Positions 44,928-53,956 of a stretch of 64,000 nucleotides of DNA are shown here, piece by piece. This DNA comes from Streptomyces sp. DH12 (GTDB lineage Bacteria > Actinomycetota > Actinomycetes > Streptomycetales > Streptomycetaceae): NCBI RefSeq assembly GCF_020873895.1, contig NZ_JAHWGT010000016.1, positions 98,327 to 162,326 on the forward strand. Direction: 5' to 3'. The first letter of the stretch is position 1. Each line of letters starts with the position of its first letter. Position numbers and translations under genes: made by a program. The notes below the pieces were generated by a model. It saw nothing but the letters and a program-made list of their open reading frames with translations, was not told the origin of the DNA and searched no databases.

Positions 44928-45245
44928 CACCAAACGCTGGCAGCCACAGGTCCGGGCCAGGGCCCGCAAGGCCGCCGCCACCTCCGAGGGCCTGGTGGTG
45001 GACATCCGCGCCCGCTTCGGGTTCACCGCGGCCCCGGCAGCACTGACGACGCACGCCTACGCCACCTCACCCTCGCCCTGCCCCCGCAGCACACAGCCCG
45101 CCTCCTCGACGCCCAGCCGTCGGCGCCACCGAAAGCCGACTCCGCCACCTCGCCGCCGAAGCTCTGGGAGAAGCGCACTTCCGCGACCACGACCGATGCG
45201 CGGGGTGGTCCCCAAGTCCAGCTGACCGACATCGAGGACATAGTT
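44928..45245 (+). pseudogene. Second tpg, C-terminal fragment
   Basis: KRWQPQVRARARKAAATSEG and LVVDIRARFGFTAAPAAL match the intact Tpg (KKRWQPQIRAKARQKAATTG, GIVIDTQARMGYTAPIGS). The rest is frameshifted: LRHLTLALPPQHTARLLDAQ and GVVPKSQLTDIED can be read in neighbouring frames. The fragment starts abruptly at the ligase junction. Its N-terminal counterpart lies downstream at 45.9-46.2 kb in the same orientation. Confidence 0.7.
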
Positions 45246-45332
45246 GGCACCGAGGCTAGACTTGTTGTCAGTGGGAGCTGCCGTTGAGAGCGTAGCGACG
45301 CCGGGTTCTGGCTCATGCGACGAGGCGGAAGG

Positions 45333-45660
45333 TCAGGTCACTGGGCGGGCTTGGCCACCGGCTGCCTTTCGCAATGCGGTCTCCAGCCGGTCGCGGGCCG
45401 CGGTCTGGGCGGCGATCCGTTGGTTGAGGACCGCGAGCCGCTGCCGCGCGACCCGCAGGCGCTTGTCCGAGGGCGGTGCCGCGGCCACATCGCCATCCAA
45501 ACATGGCAGGAACACCCGCACGTCGTCCAGGGTGAGCCGACGGCCAGCAGATTGCGGATGTTGCGGACTCGCACCACGGCCAGCTCGTCATAGACGCGAT
45601 AACCGTTGGAGGCCCGTTCGGAAGCGAGTAGTCCGGCCAGCTCGCGGGCGTGCCCACGCT
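45333..45660 (-). pseudogene. MerR-family regulator, frameshifted
   Basis: ELAGLLASERASNGYRVYDE, LAVVRVRNIRNLLAVG in one frame match the MerR winged helix (RxYDExxxxRVRxIRxLLAxGL). LRVARQRLAVLNQRIAAQTA and ARDRLETALRKAAG in another give the dimerising coiled coil. The frames change near 45520. Ligand unknown. Confidence 0.6.
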
Positions 45661-45929
45661 TGACAAAGCCTCGGTGCTGGTCGGCGGCATAACGCAGATG
45701 TGCCGTGCGCACCGGCGGGCGAGACTGGGCGAGCCTCAAGTGCTGGGGGATGATGCGATCGCCTCGCCCGGCCTGCGTTGGCCGGACGAGATCCGTGACC
45801 TTGGCCAGCTCGCCCCGGCCCCGGCCGCCGTGGGCGCCGAGGAATCGATGAGGCGCTCGCGCTTCAAGACCGTCGGCCAGGCTGTCCCGCCGCCAAACCG
45901 CCTGGCGTCTTGCTCTGCCGCTGCCTTCT

Positions 45930-46162
45930 GCCGCGTCTATCTGGCTGTCGTACCGCAGGGCGTGCAAGAGGACCGACGCGCTCGTCCGCCACTATAAGGG
46001 CAGCACCAAAGCAGTCGCGCAGCTCCTCGGCGTCTCCCAGCGCACGGTGGAGCGCTACGTCCGCGACCAGATCAAACGCTCGCGCGCCGACCTGATGATG
46101 TCGGCTCCCAAGGTCATAACCGGAATCGGAAGCCGACATCACTCACGAGGCCGAAGGGACTA
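45930..46162 (+). pseudogene. Second tpg, N-terminal fragment
   Basis: From 45978 the frame reads ALVRHYKGSTKAVAQLLGVS, QRTVERYVRDQIKRSRADL, which aligns with Tpg residues 32-73 (YLVKQLKGTKAVAQMLRISQ, RTVERYVKDQIKKPRPEL). It breaks off just before the conserved KKRWQPQ segment that opens the other fragment 1.1 kb upstream. So the two halves of one gene are present in reversed order. Confidence 0.7.
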
Positions 46163-46217
46163 ACAGCGTCCCCCAGCCCCAGGCGATGCTCGAGGTTCAT
46201 CCTCGAGGAGCACCTGG

Positions 46218-46457
46218 TTACGGGCGGGCCAGCGCCCACACCCAGGTACCGTTGGCCAGCTTGAGAGCCTTGCAGTAGTACTCCGGGCCGGCCACATTGG
46301 CTGCGGTATTGCAAGACTTGGCGCCAGCGGTTGTGTACGGGTACCACCGCACTACGACCTCGGCCAAAGCGGGTCCGGCCGTCAGAGCCACAACCGCGGC
46401 GGCGGCACCGATCGCCGTACTTACACGCACTGCGGCGCGCTTCACCGTGGATGTCAT
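46218..46457 (-). CDS. Small secreted protein
   Basis: 79 residues with an excellent ribosome-binding site (GGAGGGGG) before ATG 46457. MTSTVKRAAVRVSTAIGAAA, AVVALTAGPALA is a Sec signal; mature EVVVRWYPYTTAGAKSCNTA, ANVAGPEYYCKALKLANGTW. Two Cys likely form a disulphide. Probably an extracellular peptide of unknown role. Intact, next to the small second odd block. Confidence 0.65.
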   Translation of the reverse strand: MTSTVKRAAVRVSTAIGAAAAVVALTAGPALAEVVVRWYPYTTAGAKSCNTAANVAGPEYYCKALKLANGTWVWALARP

Positions 46458-46534
46458 TGTTAAATCCCCCTCCGGTAAACAACTGGGCCGTGATCATGAC
46501 ATGAGTGGAGCCTGCGCAAGTAGATGTTGATTCA

Positions 46535-46900
46535 GCCAAACCACCCTCCCCGCCGCGCGCTCACCCGCCGCCGGTCGCCGTGGTCGTGGCTGCCGGCGCC
46601 CCCGTCCGTCCGTCGCGCGCCGTCGTCCGCCCCGGTTCCTGCCGCGCCGCGGTCTGCGGTACTGGGTGTTGTTCCTCCGGGGTCCGACCGCTTGTCGCTA
46701 CGCCGCGGTGCGCCCGCCGTTTCGCCGAGCCGCCGCTGTGTCGCCGACGCTGCTTGAGGGCCGGCCCGGCCCCGCGCCGTTCGGCCGCTGCCGCTCAGAC
46801 CCCGCCGGCCCGCCCGCCACGCCGTCGGGGCCCGGCGGCGCCGATACACCGTCGCCTCCGAACCACACCTGATCTGCCGCCCAGTCGCCCAGCCGCTGCC
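46535..46900. repeat. A-poor, G+C-extreme block 2
   Basis: About 365 bases with the same A-poor plus strand. Its centre (46675-46760) aligns with 32260-32345 of the main block, sharing CCGCGGTGCGCCCGCCGTT and the ending CTTGAG. It starts near the secreted gene's promoter and ends at the truncated membrane gene, suggesting insertion. Confidence 0.65.
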
Positions 46901-46911
46901 ACGGGCGCAGC

Positions 46912-47121
46912 CGCCTGAGCGGCGCCGAGGCCGCCGTCGTCATCATCGTCATCGTCCTGGCCGCCGCCCTGGTCGCGGTCGCGAGGATGGCGACCCTGGA
47001 GGCGCTGCAGCTAATCGGCGGCGCCGGTCTCACCGCCATCCTCCTGGTGGTGGTGATCACCGGAGTCCCGAACAGGAGGGTGCGGGCCACGCTGCGCGCC
47101 GTTGTGGCGCCGGCCGTGTAG
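46912..47121 (+). pseudogene. Membrane protein truncated by block 2
   Basis: GAEAAVVIIVIVLAAALVAV, ARMATLEALQLIGGAGLTAI, LLVVVITGVPNRRVRATLRA: two strong membrane helices and a basic end, stopping at 47119-47121. No start codon is available upstream before the odd DNA begins; ATG 46987 would lose the first helix. Confidence 0.45.
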
Positions 47122-47135
47122 GGGCGGCGGAGTCG

Positions 47136-47972
47136 ATGGGCCGCCCCGAGAAGCCGCTCACCACAGCCAACAGATCGCTGCGCGCACTCCAGGAGTGGCT
47201 GCGCGCCCAGCGGGCCCGCACAGGGCACGACTACCGGGCCCTGTCCGCGCGGGCCGGGTACCACGCGACGACCCTGCAGCGGGCCGCTTCGAGCGAGACG
47301 GTCCCGCCGCTGCCGACCGTGCTGAGCTATGCGCGGGCCTGCGACGCCTCCCCGGAGGAGGCGCGCTGGCTGTGGCGGCGGGCCCGTCACGAGCAGACGC
47401 GGCGGGCGCGCGGAGGGCGTGAACGGCACGCTCCGCGTCCTGAGCTCGTCCGGGACTTCGCGGAGCTGGTGGACGCATTGATCGATGTGTACGAAAAGGC
47501 TGGCTCCCCGCCGTTGCGCCGGATGGAGCGGCGGGCCGGTGGTTACGGTGCCCTGCCGGCGAGCACCGTGCGCCGCATCTTGAAGAAGGAGGCGGTACCG
47601 CAGACGATTGATCAGTTCGCCGCCTTCCTGCGCGTCTGCGACGTACCCGAGAGCGACCTGACCGCCTGGGGGTTCGCCTGGGCTCGGGCGTGGCGGTATG
47701 AGAAGGGCACCGACGAGTGGCACGGTACCGTCGGGCCGCGCCCTGCCTATTGGGAGGGTGACGTCGCTGTGGAAGGCGCTATCCGTCGGAAGAGAGACTC
47801 CCTTGACCCGGTCCGTCGGACGGACGGCTCCGCCGCCGTGTACGTAGATCGCTCGCGGACCCTTGGCCAGGCGAAGCACTCGGAGGTCGTCATGACGCGC
47901 CGATGGTCGCGGCGGCAACCGGTCGGGAGTCGGCCGGTGCAGGGGATGCTCTTCCCCGGCGACCCCGAGTAG
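47136..47972 (+). CDS. Helix-turn-helix regulator
   Basis: 278 residues. MGRPEKPLTTANRSLRALQE, WLRAQRARTGHDYRALSARA, GYHATTLQRAASSETVPPLP give an XRE-type HTH at 25-65. A second HTH-like part lies in the middle (GALPASTVRRILKKEAVPQT, IDQFAAFLRVCDVPESDLTA). The tail is basic and disordered. Such HTH proteins often head Streptomyces mobile modules. A long inverted repeat follows its stop and precedes the Abi-like gene, so it may regulate it. Confidence 0.7.
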   Translation: MGRPEKPLTTANRSLRALQEWLRAQRARTGHDYRALSARAGYHATTLQRAASSETVPPLPTVLSYARACDASPEEARWLWRRARHEQTRRARGGRERHAPRPELVRDFAELVDALIDVYEKAGSPPLRRMERRAGGYGALPASTVRRILKKEAVPQTIDQFAAFLRVCDVPESDLTAWGFAWARAWRYEKGTDEWHGTVGPRPAYWEGDVAVEGAIRRKRDSLDPVRRTDGSAAVYVDRSRTLGQAKHSEVVMTRRWSRRQPVGSRPVQGMLFPGDPE

Positions 47973-47987
47973 GCACCCCCTCCCTGA

Positions 47988-48125
47988 CTGAACCTTTACG
48001 GAACAGACCCACCGCCTTCTCTGACAGCCATGGGTCGGTCGACGTCCGTACGAAAGGTGCGGAGCGCGGCGCGGCGCCGCCCCCGGCCGGGAAGGGGCTG
48101 GGGAGCTGGTCTGTTCCGTAAAGTT
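47988..48125. promoter_or_regulatory. Inverted repeat pair between regulator and Abi-like gene
   Basis: TTTACGGAACAGACC (47995-48009) and GGTCTGTTCCGTAAA (48108-48122) are exact complements. With one extra base the match runs on to TGAAC/GTTCA. They are 98 bases apart, too far for a simple hairpin. They may be two operator sites for a looping repressor or ends of a small inserted piece. Confidence 0.65.
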
Positions 48126-48170
48126 CAATATCGGTACCAGGCCCCTCGTGCGGACCTCTATCCTCCCGGC

Positions 48171-49052
48171 ATGACGACCGCACGCCGCCCCTTCTCCGTA
48201 CGCGCCGGCCTCACCGCAGCCACGCACGACGGGCCGTACGAGGGCGCGCCCCAGCACCTGGAGGCGCCGCTGCAGCAGTGGGTGCTGCACGCGCTGACGC
48301 TGCCGGGCGGCATGCACTATGACGTCTTCACGGCCAAGACCGTCTGCCTGCGGCTCCGCATCCCGGCGCAGCCCGGCTCGGACCCCGACTACGTCTCGCC
48401 GCTCACCGCCGCACGGGGCACCGACCTGCTGGACGTCATCGACGCGGTCCTCTGTGTCAGAGCCGGGTGGGTGCGTAAGCACCACCAGCAAGCCGCGGAC
48501 GCCGTGTCGATCGCCGGACTCAGCCACATCCTCAACGAGGGCGGATCCGCCTACCGCGTCATGGACGACCACGCCGGCCTCGAAGAACGCGTCACTCCCG
48601 CCGCCCGGGAAGCGGTCCGCAGGACCATCGCCGAGGCGCAAGCGGCCACCACCGTCGGGTCCGCGGCCGACCACCTGGACACCGCCTGGCGCGCCGCGTA
48701 CGGACGGAACCCGGACCCGGTGCGCGCCTACAGCGAAGCCATCAAGGCCGTTGAATCTGCCGCCCAGTCCGTCGTCCAGCCCAACCACCCCAAGGCGACC
48801 CTCGGAACCATGCGCGGCGAGATCCGCGGCGCCCGGAACAAGTTCCGCAGCGCCCTCCACACCCCGGCCGGCAGCGACCCAGTCGCGGCCGTAGAGGCCA
48901 TGATGTCGGCGCTGTGGGGCGGGCAGACCTCGCGGCACGGCGGGCAGGCGGCAACCGTGGCCGAGACTCTGGACGCCGCCCGAGCAGCCGTCCACCTCGC
49001 TGCCACCCTCGTTCAGTGGTTCCTCTCCGGGGCGGTAATGCGCACCCCCTGA
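48171..49052 (+). CDS. Abortive-infection-like protein
   Basis: 293 residues from ATG 48171. The C-terminal 120 residues are helical (AEAQAATTVGSAADHLDTAW, EAIKAVESAAQSVVQPNHPK). They end with VEAMMSALWGGQTSRHGGQA and DAARAAVHLAATLVQWFLSG, in which the SALW-x4-RHG and AVHLAATLVQW pattern recalls C-terminal HEPN-like domains of Abi proteins. The N-terminal half is specific to this gene. Catalytic RNase motif not proven. Sits behind an HTH gene and a paired operator, as a regulated defence module would. Confidence 0.55.
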   Translation: MTTARRPFSVRAGLTAATHDGPYEGAPQHLEAPLQQWVLHALTLPGGMHYDVFTAKTVCLRLRIPAQPGSDPDYVSPLTAARGTDLLDVIDAVLCVRAGWVRKHHQQAADAVSIAGLSHILNEGGSAYRVMDDHAGLEERVTPAAREAVRRTIAEAQAATTVGSAADHLDTAWRAAYGRNPDPVRAYSEAIKAVESAAQSVVQPNHPKATLGTMRGEIRGARNKFRSALHTPAGSDPVAAVEAMMSALWGGQTSRHGGQAATVAETLDAARAAVHLAATLVQWFLSGAVMRTP

Positions 49053-49429
49053 TGCCCCTCGGAGGCGGTTCGGCGGGCGGTCCCGGGTAGGGCGCGCCCG
49101 CCTCTGCCCGGCCCGCGTCCGTTCTGCGCCACCGGACGGGTACCGGCACCACACCGTCGGCGAGGGCGCCGTCGTTGGGGAGGCGTAAGGCTTTTCGAGA
49201 CGGGCGCCGGCTGCATCAGGGCCAGGCCCGACCTCGCCCGGTTGAGTCCTCAGAGGCTGCGGCCGGGCTTGACCCCGGGCTCGGTACTGGTGAACTCGCG
49301 TATTCAACTGTCGCGAGTACTGCTACCCAAGCGGTCGTTGTAGTCACTATGTGTGCCGGGGCGTCGCAGGGACATGGTCTGCGCTGTGCAGCAACTCGCG
49401 TTCCGGTCGTCGGGGGCTAACCTGCTCTC
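49053..49429. other. Intergenic stretch, nothing seen
   Basis: Non-coding by eye. The second half is less G+C-rich (GTTGTAGTCACTATGTGTGC) and probably carries the promoter of the next gene. Confidence 0.4.
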
Positions 49430-49786
49430 ATGCCGGAGAAGGTGCCCAAAGCAATCAAGCGTGTGAGCAAGCAGGACCTGGTAGGACTGAGTTCGAAGAG
49501 CGAGCGCCTTAACCTCGGCAGGGGACGTGAGCCAGGATGGCTTGATCAGCACCTAGCGGACGATGCGACGGGGTCTCTGCGAGCGATCCTTCTTGAGCAT
49601 CCCCCCAAGGTCTGTTACCGCTCCCTCGTCCTGATCAAGCGAGCCGACCGGGAAGTCGAGCACTTCCTGCTCGACGTGCTGCCGGAGGACTTCGACCGGC
49701 TTGAGGACCTCGACGGCGAGGCTTTGCTGACGTTCACGCGCTGGGCGTTGATGCAGATTCCGTTGAGTCCCCTTCCGGCGGAGTAG
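49430..49786 (+). CDS. Hypothetical protein
   Basis: 118 residues from ATG 49430: MPEKVPKAIKRVSKQDLVGL, PGWLDQHLADDATGSLRAIL, REVEHFLLDVLPEDFDRLED. Soluble, small, single gene, promoter-like A+T-richer DNA upstream. Unknown family; size and isolation would fit an orphan immunity protein. Confidence 0.5.
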   Translation: MPEKVPKAIKRVSKQDLVGLSSKSERLNLGRGREPGWLDQHLADDATGSLRAILLEHPPKVCYRSLVLIKRADREVEHFLLDVLPEDFDRLEDLDGEALLTFTRWALMQIPLSPLPAE

Positions 49787-50289
49787 CAGCTTCAGTCGGC
49801 TGACCGCTGGTTCAGATAGTGCCCCGTGGTGTCCAGCCCGGTGGTGACCGCCAGTGGTCACCAGAGGCGTATCGGCTCCAGGTGCCTCCGGCCTCGGAGG
49901 CCAGCTTGGCCGTGGTAACGCGGTGGTAGCTCAGAGCCTCAGCGACGACCGGGGCGGGCATCTCCAGGACGGGCTGCCGGATCGCGGCGGTGCGGCCGGC
50001 GGTGGTGGGGATGCCGATGTCGTTGAGGAGCGCCGCCAGGACGCCGGGGTGGAGGGGTTGCCCGGCTCGGCGGCCGGGGAACAGCCACCGGCAGGGCGCC
50101 AGGGCAAGGTCGCCGAGCCGGTCGGCGCGATGGTGATCCCGGCCCCGCGCGGCGGCGTGCTGTTCGCCGTCGGCGGCCGGGACGGGGAGCTGTACGTCAA
50201 CGGGCAGGCCCTAACCCGGCAGTGGACCGACGAACTGCGCACCCAGGTGCCGAGCTGTCCACCGACCTGGACCGCCTCCAGGCCGGATC
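49787..50289. other. Decayed coding DNA before block 3
   Basis: Plus-strand frames give GAMVIPAPRGGVLFAVGGRD, GELYVNGQALTRQWTDELRT and, after a shift, AELSTDLDRLQAGSGYGRV. These look like the end of a real protein broken by the start of the odd block near 50290. Not recognised. Confidence 0.35.
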
Positions 50290-52516
50290 CGGCTACGGTC
50301 GCGTGCCGTCGCTACTCCGCGCTGCGCACCGCCGCGTCGCGCCCGCAACCGGTGGTTGTGCGGCCGGTGCACAACCGGGCGGCGGCCGCGACACGGTGGC
50401 AGCCGAGACAGGCGGTCCCAGCTCCACCGCCGGGCGGATCGTGCCGCCCACCGTGGGTTGTGGCGCCGTCGCGTGGCTGTCCCTGTTCAGCGCGCCGTCG
50501 GTTCTCCGTCGTACCGCCGCGTGTCGGCAGCTAGCCGCCCGGCCTCCGCCGCCCGCGCTGCCGTGCCGCCATTGTCCCGCCGGGCACCGCCTGGCGGCCG
50601 CCGGCTTCCGGCGTCGCCCGGCGCCGGTGCCGTGCATGGCTGGGGGGCGCTGCCCGGTCTCTCTTTGGACACGCCGTCGTCCTGCCGCCGCTGCCGCGCC
50701 GCTGGTCTCCGGTCGGGCGCCGCGTGTCCGCTGTGCCGCCGCCGCCAGCCTGCCGTCGTGCTTGCCGCTGAGCGGCTTCCCGCCATGTTCGTCGTGCCAG
50801 CCCCGGTTCGCCGCGGCGTTCCGAGCCGGTGCCGGTGCCGGTGCCGGTGCCGGTGCCGCGGCCGCCGTCCGGTCTCCGGACGGCCTTATGCCGGTGCCTC
50901 GCGCCGCCGCGGTTGCCCGCCGGGCCGCCGCCTCACTGTCCGGACGCCGTACCGCTCCCCGTCGTAGGGTCGTCTCGTCGCCGCGCGCCGCTGCCCGCCG
51001 CTGCTCAAACAGTGGTCCCACTGGGGGCTCGTGGCAGCTGTGGCGCCGTCGACCCGGGCCGTGCGACGCTGGCGGGCGCCGCCGGTCCGCCGCCTGGGCC
51101 GCCGTCCCACCCGCTCGGTGCTGTCCGCCTGTCTGTCGGCCGTCCCGCCGCCGCTCGGCCCGCCCGGGCCGCTGCCGTCGCCGCGTCCCCCGCTGCGGCG
51201 CCCCCGCCGCCATGCCGCTGCCGCCCGCGGCACCGCCAAGCCGCTGCGGGCGCCCCGGCCGCGGCGCCGAGTCCGCCCCCGTCGCCCCGCCGCCGGGCCG
51301 CCCGCCCGCCGCCTGGGGCGTCGCTGTCCGCCCCCGTTGCGGCGCTTCCGCCGCCGTGCTTGGCGTGCCGCCCGGGGTGCCGGGCCGCCGGGGCGCCGTC
51401 GCGGCCTCATGCCGGCCGCCGTGTCGCTGGCGCCCGTCCCGTCCCGACTTTGCTGCGGCCGGTCGGTGACCGCCGTGGCGCCGCTGCCGCAGGCCCCGGG
51501 TTCACCAGCCCCCGCCGGACTGCCGCCGTTCCGGGGTCCCGCCGTGCCGCCGCCGCTGTCCCGCCGGGCACCGCCTGGCGGCCGCCGGCTTCCAGCGGTG
51601 GGCCGCGGCTTTGCCGCCGCCTGGTCCTGCCGCCCGAGGTCCGCCGCGGCGTGTCGTTCTTGCTCCGCCGCCCGCTGTCTACCGGCACTGTGCCGCTGTG
51701 CTGTCGCTGCGCCGTCGGCCTGCCGGTCGGGCTTCCGTGCAGGCCGTTTGCGGCCTCGGGTGCCGCCACCCGGTTCCCGGCTCGGAGCTCGCCGGGCGGC
51801 GCCGTCTGCCTACCCGTCTGCGCGGCAGCCTGCCTGGTCCCCGTCGCGCCGCCCGCCCACCGCCCGGGGCGTCGCCGCGCGGCTGCGGCGCTCCCGCCGC
51901 CGCGCCGCGCTGCGCCGCCGGGGCCGGTGCCGTTGCATCTCCGGCCCGCGCCGCCGCCGTCCCGCCACTGCTCCGCCGTTCCGCTGCCCCGCTTCGGTTC
52001 GGGCGGGCCCCTATCCGGAGTCCAGGACGCTGAGTTCGGTGTCCGACCGGCACACCGGACACGCCGGCACCCCATCGGCCAGCGCCCGGCGCGCCGCCCC
52101 CTCCGACACCCCGGGGCCCCTCCGGCCCATGCCGCAGGTCCGAGGTGCACCGCGGTCGGGGTGCAGCCGGCGCCCGTTGCGCCGCTGCTCCGCTGCCTCG
52201 CCGTGCCGATCGCACGCCGCCCGTCTGCCACGTGCCGTCGTGCTGCTGCCGCGGTCGGCCCGCCATATGGTTTCGCCGCTGTCGGGTCGCCGTGCCGCTT
52301 GAGTGTCGGCCCGGCCGCGTGCCCGCCACGGCCGCCGACCGAAGCCCGGATGGGCACTGGCCGGTCGGTCGGGTGCAGGGCCGCCCCGCCCGTCCCCGCC
52401 GCTGCCCGGGGCGTCGCCGCGCGGATGCTGTCCTGCCCCTGCCGGCCCGCCGCCCCGTTCCGCTGCTGCTCGGGCCGCGCCGGACCCCGTTGTGTTGTCG
52501 TTGTCCGCCGCTCCTT
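50290..52516. repeat. A-poor, G+C-extreme block 3
   Basis: 2.2 kb of the odd DNA, ending exactly at the left end of the IS element. It contains GCCGGTGCCGGTGCCGGTGC tandem hexamers at 50827-50858, a segment shared with the main block (GTCCGCTGTGCCGCCG, 50730), and two internal copies of CGCCGGGCACCGCCTGGCGG (50578 and 51561). The stretch 51455-51560 aligns with 54396-54510 of block 4. A remnant of a DUF6233 gene is embedded at 52011-52190. Confidence 0.7.
52011..52190 (-). pseudogene. DUF6233 remnant in block 3
   Basis: The minus strand reads VSEGAARRALADGVPACPVC and RSDTELSVLDSG, then TAG, matching the end of the intact gene at 43.6 kb (AARRALAEGVPACPVCRPDT, ELGVLDAG). One base is missing at the VHLG/TCGMG joint near 52140, and the N-terminus dissolves into the odd DNA. 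Confidence 0.65.
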
Positions 52517-53401
52517 ACTGATCGTTTCAGAATGCGGTTCGGAGGCGTCGCAAGCAGATGATGCTGCAGGCGAGTTGGAGTAGGCCGAGGTGGAGGTCGG
52601 CACGTATCTCGTAGCGGATCCGCAGGCGTTTGAACTGATGGAGCCAGGCGAAGGTCCGCTCCACGACCCAGCGGGTCTTGCCCAGCCCGGAGCCGTGCGG
52701 GGTGCCGCGCCGGGCGATCTTCGGTGTGATGCCGCGAGCCCGCAGGATGCGACGGTACTTGTCGTAGTCGTAGCCGCGGTCGGCGAACAGCCGGCCCGGT
52801 CGATGCCGCGGCCGCCCGCGGACCCCGCGGATGCGGGGGATCGCGTCCAACAGCGGCGTCAGCTGGGTGACGTCATGCCTGTTTCCTCCGGTCAGAGCGA
52901 CGGCAAGGGGGGTGCCGTGCCGGTCGACGATCAGGTGGTGCTTGCTGCCCGGCCGTGCGCGGTCGACCGGCGAAGGTCCGGTATGAGCCCCCCTTTGAGG
53001 GCCCGGACGTGCGAGCCGTCGACCGCGGCGTCGTCCATGTCCAGCAGACCGGCCTTGCGCAGCTCGGCCAGGAGGACCTCGTGCAGGCGGGGCCAGACCC
53101 CGGCCTCGGTCCAGTCCCGCAGCCGCCGCCAGGCCGTCACCCCACTGCACCCGGTCCGCTCGGCGGGCACGTCCCTCCAGCTCACGTTCTTGCGCAACAC
53201 GTAAACGATGCCCCGCAGAGCGGCGCGATCGTCGGCTGGCAGGCGCCCGGGATACCGATGACGCCGCGGCGGCCGGGGCGGCAGCAGTGGAGCGATTCCC
53301 ACAGGTCATCAGGCACAAGATCATCCGACACTCGCACCACTCTGCCGTCACCAGACCCGACCGCCAAGCCCCTACGCCGAACTCATCCTGGAACGATCAG
53401 T
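52517..53401. mobile_element. IS5-family insertion sequence
   Basis: 885 bp. Terminal inverted repeats ACTGATCGTTTCAGAATG (52517-52534) and the complement of CATCCTGGAACGATCAGT (53384-53401) match at 16 of 18 positions. It encodes a frameshifted DDE transposase on the minus strand. The flanks show no clear target duplication. It separates odd block 3 from the gene at 53.4-53.8 kb and supplies that gene's stop codon. Confidence 0.8.
52527..53331 (-). pseudogene. IS5-family transposase, two frameshifts
   Basis: VSDDLVPDDLWE in the first frame, then APLLPPRPPRRHRYPGRLPA, DDRAALRGIVYVLRKNVSWR, LLDMDDAAVDGSHVRALKGG in the second (with the first catalytic Asp in AAVDGSHV). HTGPSPVDRARPGSKHHLIV, FADRGYDYDKYRR and VVERTFAWLHQFKRLRIRYE (Asp in ADRGYD, Glu in VVERTF) are in the third. 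The first shift is a lost base near 53290. The second lies in AAAGGGGGG near 52990, where IS5-group elements can use programmed slippage. Confidence 0.75.
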
Positions 53402-53816
53402 TGGAGTCTGAGCGCAGCCCCAGGGAGCTGTGCTGAATCACGTCGGCCGGGGCATCAGCAGAGCGTGACTTTCGACGGGTCAACTCCACCAGCCTCGCGC
53501 GGAGCTCCGGCGCTGGTTCGCCAAGCACGATGGCAGTGATCACTAGCTCGAGCATGACGCAGTCGTAGGCGTCGTCCGTGCCTCCGTAGCGTTCGCCATC
53601 ACGCTCTACCACAGCACTGGCGATCCGCCATCCACCGCCATCAACCGGTGCGAAGGTCGCCGCGAAGACTCCGTAACCGGTCCAGCTTCGATGGAAGAAG
53701 ACGACCTCACCCTCCGTGAAGACGTCCCACATCTCGTCCATGTCCTGCGCCCCGTAGCCACGCTGGATTCGCTCCCAGTCCTCATCTGACCAGATCCGCT
53801 GAGGCAGCTCCGACAT
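53397..53816 (-). CDS. Hypothetical protein, C-terminus cut by the IS
   Basis: 139 residues from ATG 53816: MSELPQRIWSDEDWERIQRG, YGAQDMDEMWDVFTEGEVVF, FHRSWTGYGVFAATFAPVDG. A compact Trp-rich alpha/beta domain seen in many actinobacteria beside toxin genes, so an immunity role is possible. The stop TGA comes from the ACTGATC end of the IS, so the native C-terminus has been replaced. Confidence 0.5.
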   Translation of the reverse strand: MSELPQRIWSDEDWERIQRGYGAQDMDEMWDVFTEGEVVFFHRSWTGYGVFAATFAPVDGGGWRIASAVVERDGERYGGTDDAYDCVMLELVITAIVLGEPAPELRARLVELTRRKSRSADAPADVIQHSSLGLRSDSN

Positions 53817-53956
53817 CGGCCGAGGATCTGATATCGGCTGGACACGACACATGGACCGAGTTACACGTTCGTCAGCAGGCATGGAGCGATCTTACGGACG
53901 AGGCCGAGCGCGACAGCAAACTTCTCGTCACCCTCATTGTGAAACGAGCTGTTAGT

